DNA from: Oceanispirochaeta sp.
GTDB lineage: Bacteria > Spirochaetota > Spirochaetia > DSM-2461
Assembly: GCF_027859075.1 (NCBI RefSeq)
Contig: NZ_JAQIBL010000354.1
Coordinates: 1-33,128, forward strand
Direction: 5' to 3'
DNA: 33,128 bases
Made by a program: the position numbers and the translations under genes
The notes under the pieces: model-generated
Seen by the model: the letters and a program-made list of their open reading frames with translations, nothing else
The model's database searches: none
What the model was told of the DNA's origin: nothing
Part shown: piece by piece, positions 31,165 through 33,128 of the stretch
Layout of the letters: each line of letters starts with the position of its first letter
Numbering within the stretch: position 1 is the first letter of the stretch

Positions 31165-32168
31165 ACGAAATAGTTTCCTCCATAGGACAGTCCGGCTCCA
31201 AAACCGACACTGATCACCTTATGATTTTTCTTCAGAAGTCCCTGATCATCCATATCGGATAAGGCAATAGGAACGGTGGCTGCAGAGGTATTCCCATAAT
31301 TCTGCAGGTTCACAAAAAATTTGTCCATAGGAATTTTAAGCCGTTTTGAAGCAGCCTGAATGATTCTAAGATTTGCCTGGTGTGGAACGATCCAATCCAG
31401 TTCATTCTTATCAATCCCGGCTCTTTCCAGTAATTCCAATATTGTCTGGCAGATGACCCGAACAGCAAATTCATATACCCGCCTGCCATCCATGGCGATA
31501 TACAGATCCTGGGGATTTTTCAGATCCGCCATGATTTCCGGTGTCAGAGGGTTTTTAGATCCCCCGGTTTTCACAATCAAGGCATCCCATCCACTCCCTT
31601 CGGAGCGCAGGCTGGAAAATTTGATTCCCCGGTCTTCCTCGTCGGAGACTGAAACCACAACAGCACCCGCACCGTCGCCAAAAAGGACACAGGTATTCCT
31701 GTCTTTCCAGTTCACCACTGATGAAAGCACTTCGGCTCCCACAACAATCACATGGTCACAGGTTCCGGCGTATATGAAGCTCCGAGCCGTTTCGAGGGCG
31801 TAAGAAAAGCCGCTGCATGCAGCGGCAAGATCGAAGGCACCGGCTCTGGGAATATCCAGGGCATCCTGGATCAAGCAGGCCGTAGATGGAAAGGCTTTAT
31901 AATCAGGCGTGGATGTGGCAACAATGATCATTCCAATATCATCTTTAGAAACTCCGGAACTCAGAAGTGCCAGACGGGCAGCCTCAATCCCCAGGGTTGA
32001 ACAGCTCTCTCCTTCGGAAGCGAGATACCGGGATTCAATCCCGGTATGGGAACGTATCCATTCATCTGAGGTATCCACCCAGTTGGACAGGTCGTCATTA
32101 CTGACTTTACGGTGGGGCAGAGATTTTCCCAGACCGGTGATAATTCCATTGCGGATAGTCGTTGTCAT
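31158..32168 (-). CDS. fabH: 3-oxoacyl-ACP synthase III
   Basis: 336 residues, slightly longer than the typical 317-330. It starts fatty-acid synthesis by condensing acetyl-CoA with malonyl-ACP. The catalytic triad is Cys118 in DLAAACSGFSYAL, His263 in WIVPHQANLRII and Asn293 in NYGNTSAATVP. The signature DTSDEWIRSHTGIESRY is present near 32-48, and the C-terminal ending VISVGFGAGLSYGGNYFVW is FabH-like. First gene of the fab operon. There is no Shine-Dalgarno, and the promoter -10 box lies 6 nt before the ATG, implying a leaderless transcript. Confidence 0.93.
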   Translation of the reverse strand: MTTTIRNGIITGLGKSLPHRKVSNDDLSNWVDTSDEWIRSHTGIESRYLASEGESCSTLGIEAARLALLSSGVSKDDIGMIIVATSTPDYKAFPSTACLIQDALDIPRAGAFDLAAACSGFSYALETARSFIYAGTCDHVIVVGAEVLSSVVNWKDRNTCVLFGDGAGAVVVSVSDEEDRGIKFSSLRSEGSGWDALIVKTGGSKNPLTPEIMADLKNPQDLYIAMDGRRVYEFAVRVICQTILELLERAGIDKNELDWIVPHQANLRIIQAASKRLKIPMDKFFVNLQNYGNTSAATVPIALSDMDDQGLLKKNHKVISVGFGAGLSYGGNYFVW

Positions 32169-32174
32169 AAAATT

Positions 32175-32203
32175 ATTATTTACAGAATAGGACCAAATGT
32201 CAA
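32175..32203 (-). promoter_or_regulatory. fab operon promoter, positioned for a leaderless mRNA
   Basis: On the minus strand, a perfect TTGACA (32203 to 32198), a 17-bp spacer and AATAAT (32180 to 32175). The fabH ATG begins 6 nt after the -10 box, so transcription should start at the start codon. This strong promoter is consistent with the absence of any Shine-Dalgarno. Confidence 0.7.
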
Positions 32204-32241
32204 TAACAGCAGAGGCCTTTGGGTGAAATTGAGACCAAACG

Positions 32242-32303
32242 AACCTGAAAAAGATGATTTGGATGATTCAGGTTTTCCATTCTTCCTTCCTATGAATTAT
32301 AAT
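32242..32303 (+). promoter_or_regulatory. bcp upstream region: inverted repeat and -10 box
   Basis: An 8-bp inverted repeat AACCTGAA (32242-32249) and TTCAGGTT (32267-32274) has a 17-nt loop. It stands before TATAAT (32298-32303); the -35 position (TTCCAT) is poor. The repeat may be an operator in the fabH/bcp divergent region, but no regulator is implied. Confidence 0.35.
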
Positions 32304-32333
32304 AAAAGAAAATAATTTCAAAGAGGTACAGAT

Positions 32334-32795
32334 ATGCTCCAGAAGGGAGATCAAGTTAAAAATTTCACACTCCAGGATGACCACGGACAGGAAATCAGTC
32401 TCTCAGATTTCAGAGGAAAAAAAGTTGTTGTCTATTTTTACCCCAAAGATGACACTCCCGGCTGCACCGTCGAGGCCTGCAGCTTCAGGGACGAGCACAG
32501 CCGCTTCGCGGATGCGAATACAGTAATTCTGGGAATCAGCAAAGATTCAGTAGAAAAGCATGAAAAATTTAAATCAAAATATGATTTGCCTTTTTACCTG
32601 CTCAGCGATCCTGAAACAACGGTGATAAAACATTTTGGAGCCTGGGGGGAGAAAAAAAATTACGGAAAGACCTATGAAGGAATCATCCGTTCCACCTTCA
32701 TCCTTGATGAAGTGGGTAAGGTGATTCATACATTTGAAAAAGTGACTACCAAAGATCATGCCTTGGCCGTTTTGGAAGAAATAGGAAAGTTCTAA
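32334..32795 (+). CDS. bcp: Thioredoxin-dependent thiol peroxidase (Bcp/PrxQ)
   Basis: 153 residues, standard length. It reduces peroxides using a peroxidatic cysteine. FYPKDDTPGCTVEACSFRD contains the peroxidatic Cys44 and, five residues later, the resolving Cys49, the arrangement of atypical 2-Cys PrxQ enzymes. The start MLQKGDQVKNFTLQDDHGQ and the ending HALAVLEEIGKF are typical. AAAGAGGT stands 7 nt before the ATG, in contrast to the leaderless-looking genes nearby. It is transcribed divergently from the fab operon and followed by its own terminator. Cytoplasmic antioxidant enzyme. Confidence 0.93.
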   Translation: MLQKGDQVKNFTLQDDHGQEISLSDFRGKKVVVYFYPKDDTPGCTVEACSFRDEHSRFADANTVILGISKDSVEKHEKFKSKYDLPFYLLSDPETTVIKHFGAWGEKKNYGKTYEGIIRSTFILDEVGKVIHTFEKVTTKDHALAVLEEIGKF

Positions 32796-32813
32796 AACCG
32801 TCAGGGCCTAAAA

Positions 32814-32855
32814 AACCCCCAAGGGAAAGGAGGAAAACCTTAGGGGTTGAAAAAT
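32814..32855 (+). terminator. Rho-independent terminator after bcp
   Basis: An 11-bp stem with one mismatch (32814-32824 with 32838-32848, core AACCCC/GGGGTT) and a 13-nt A-rich loop is followed by gaaaaattttt. Nothing else was recognised in the 32856-32972 gap, which is AT-rich. Confidence 0.75.
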
Positions 32856-32982
32856 TTTTAATTTAAAACGGTTATGCTTGTAATACAATCCACCTTAAGA
32901 AGCGTTACAACAATTTTAAATTTTTTAGAAATCCCGTCCTAAAAAGTCCAATCTTGTTCAATCCATAGGCTTGAGGTATCTT

Positions 32983-33128
32983 ATGAGAGATCACGGGGGG
33001 AATAATTTGGTTTTATTCATCATGATGCTGGGAATGATTGCCTCAGGATCTGCAGTAATATTCGTTAAACTGGGATCCATGAACCCGGTAATCCTGGCCT
33101 CCTACAGGCTGCTTCTCTCCGCTTTAAT
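32983..33128 (+). CDS. DMT/EamA-family transporter (3' truncated)
   Basis: Only the first 48 codons are inside the window. ATG 32983 has GAGGT at 32973-32977, 5 nt upstream. The residues (LVLFIMMLGMIASGSAVIFVKLGSMNPVILASYRLLLSAL, from about residue 9) match the first EamA helix, where GSAVIFVKLG is followed by the typical small-residue helix and ASYRLLLSAL. These proteins are usually exporters or importers of metabolites with ten membrane helices. The substrate cannot be told from this fragment. Confidence 0.75.
   Translation, partial: MRDHGGNNLVLFIMMLGMIASGSAVIFVKLGSMNPVILASYRLLLSAL

Overview
The window looks like chromosomal DNA from a diderm bacterium, most likely a free-living spirochaete. 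That placement is an inference. It rests on the double-membrane gene set (TolC, RND pump, lipoprotein, outer-membrane-type barrel domain), on FabV used as the enoyl reductase, and on the overall gene mix. No rRNA or other phylogenetic marker is present. Coding density is high, most genes sit in short operons, and no tRNA, rRNA, CRISPR array, transposase or phage gene was seen.

Layout. 1-447 is the 3' end of a DHH/DHHA1 phosphoesterase gene. 487-7502 is an efflux operon: a double-length TetR-type regulator behind a palindrome, then TolC, a membrane fusion protein, an RND pump and a small PII-like protein. 7593-12508 is an ABC-2 export operon of the GldA/GldF/GldG/DUF4340 kind, interrupted by three 60-bp tandem repeats. 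12583-15355 (minus) is a more AT-rich accessory block: a seven-bladed propeller lipoprotein, a six-helix membrane protein with a probable winged-helix tail, and a small unknown protein. 15443-20062 carries argA, a TatD-family hydrolase and an SppA-type protease fused to an N-terminal barrel-like domain. 20077-21661 holds a Gfo/Idh/MocA oxidoreductase and ndk, divergently transcribed. 21668-25651 is a purine-salvage segment: adenine deaminase, a divergent NCS2 purine permease, and a YjjG-like nucleotidase. 25652-32168 (minus) is a second TetR regulator and a type II fatty-acid synthesis operon in the order fabH-fabD-fabG-fabF-fabZ-fabV, without acpP. The window ends with bcp and the start of a DMT/EamA transporter.

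Working together. The TetR-TolC-MFP-RND-PII genes form one efflux unit, probably controlled by its own double repressor. Ade and the NCS2 permease share a promoter region and would import and deaminate adenine. The fab operon supplies every elongation-cycle enzyme except acyl carrier protein.

Most unusual features: the tandem TetR protein, the barrel-SppA fusion, the 60-bp repeats with a compensated stem, the membrane-bound winged-helix candidate beside a propeller lipoprotein, and four genes whose -10 box lies 6-8 nt before the ATG with no Shine-Dalgarno, which suggests leaderless transcripts.
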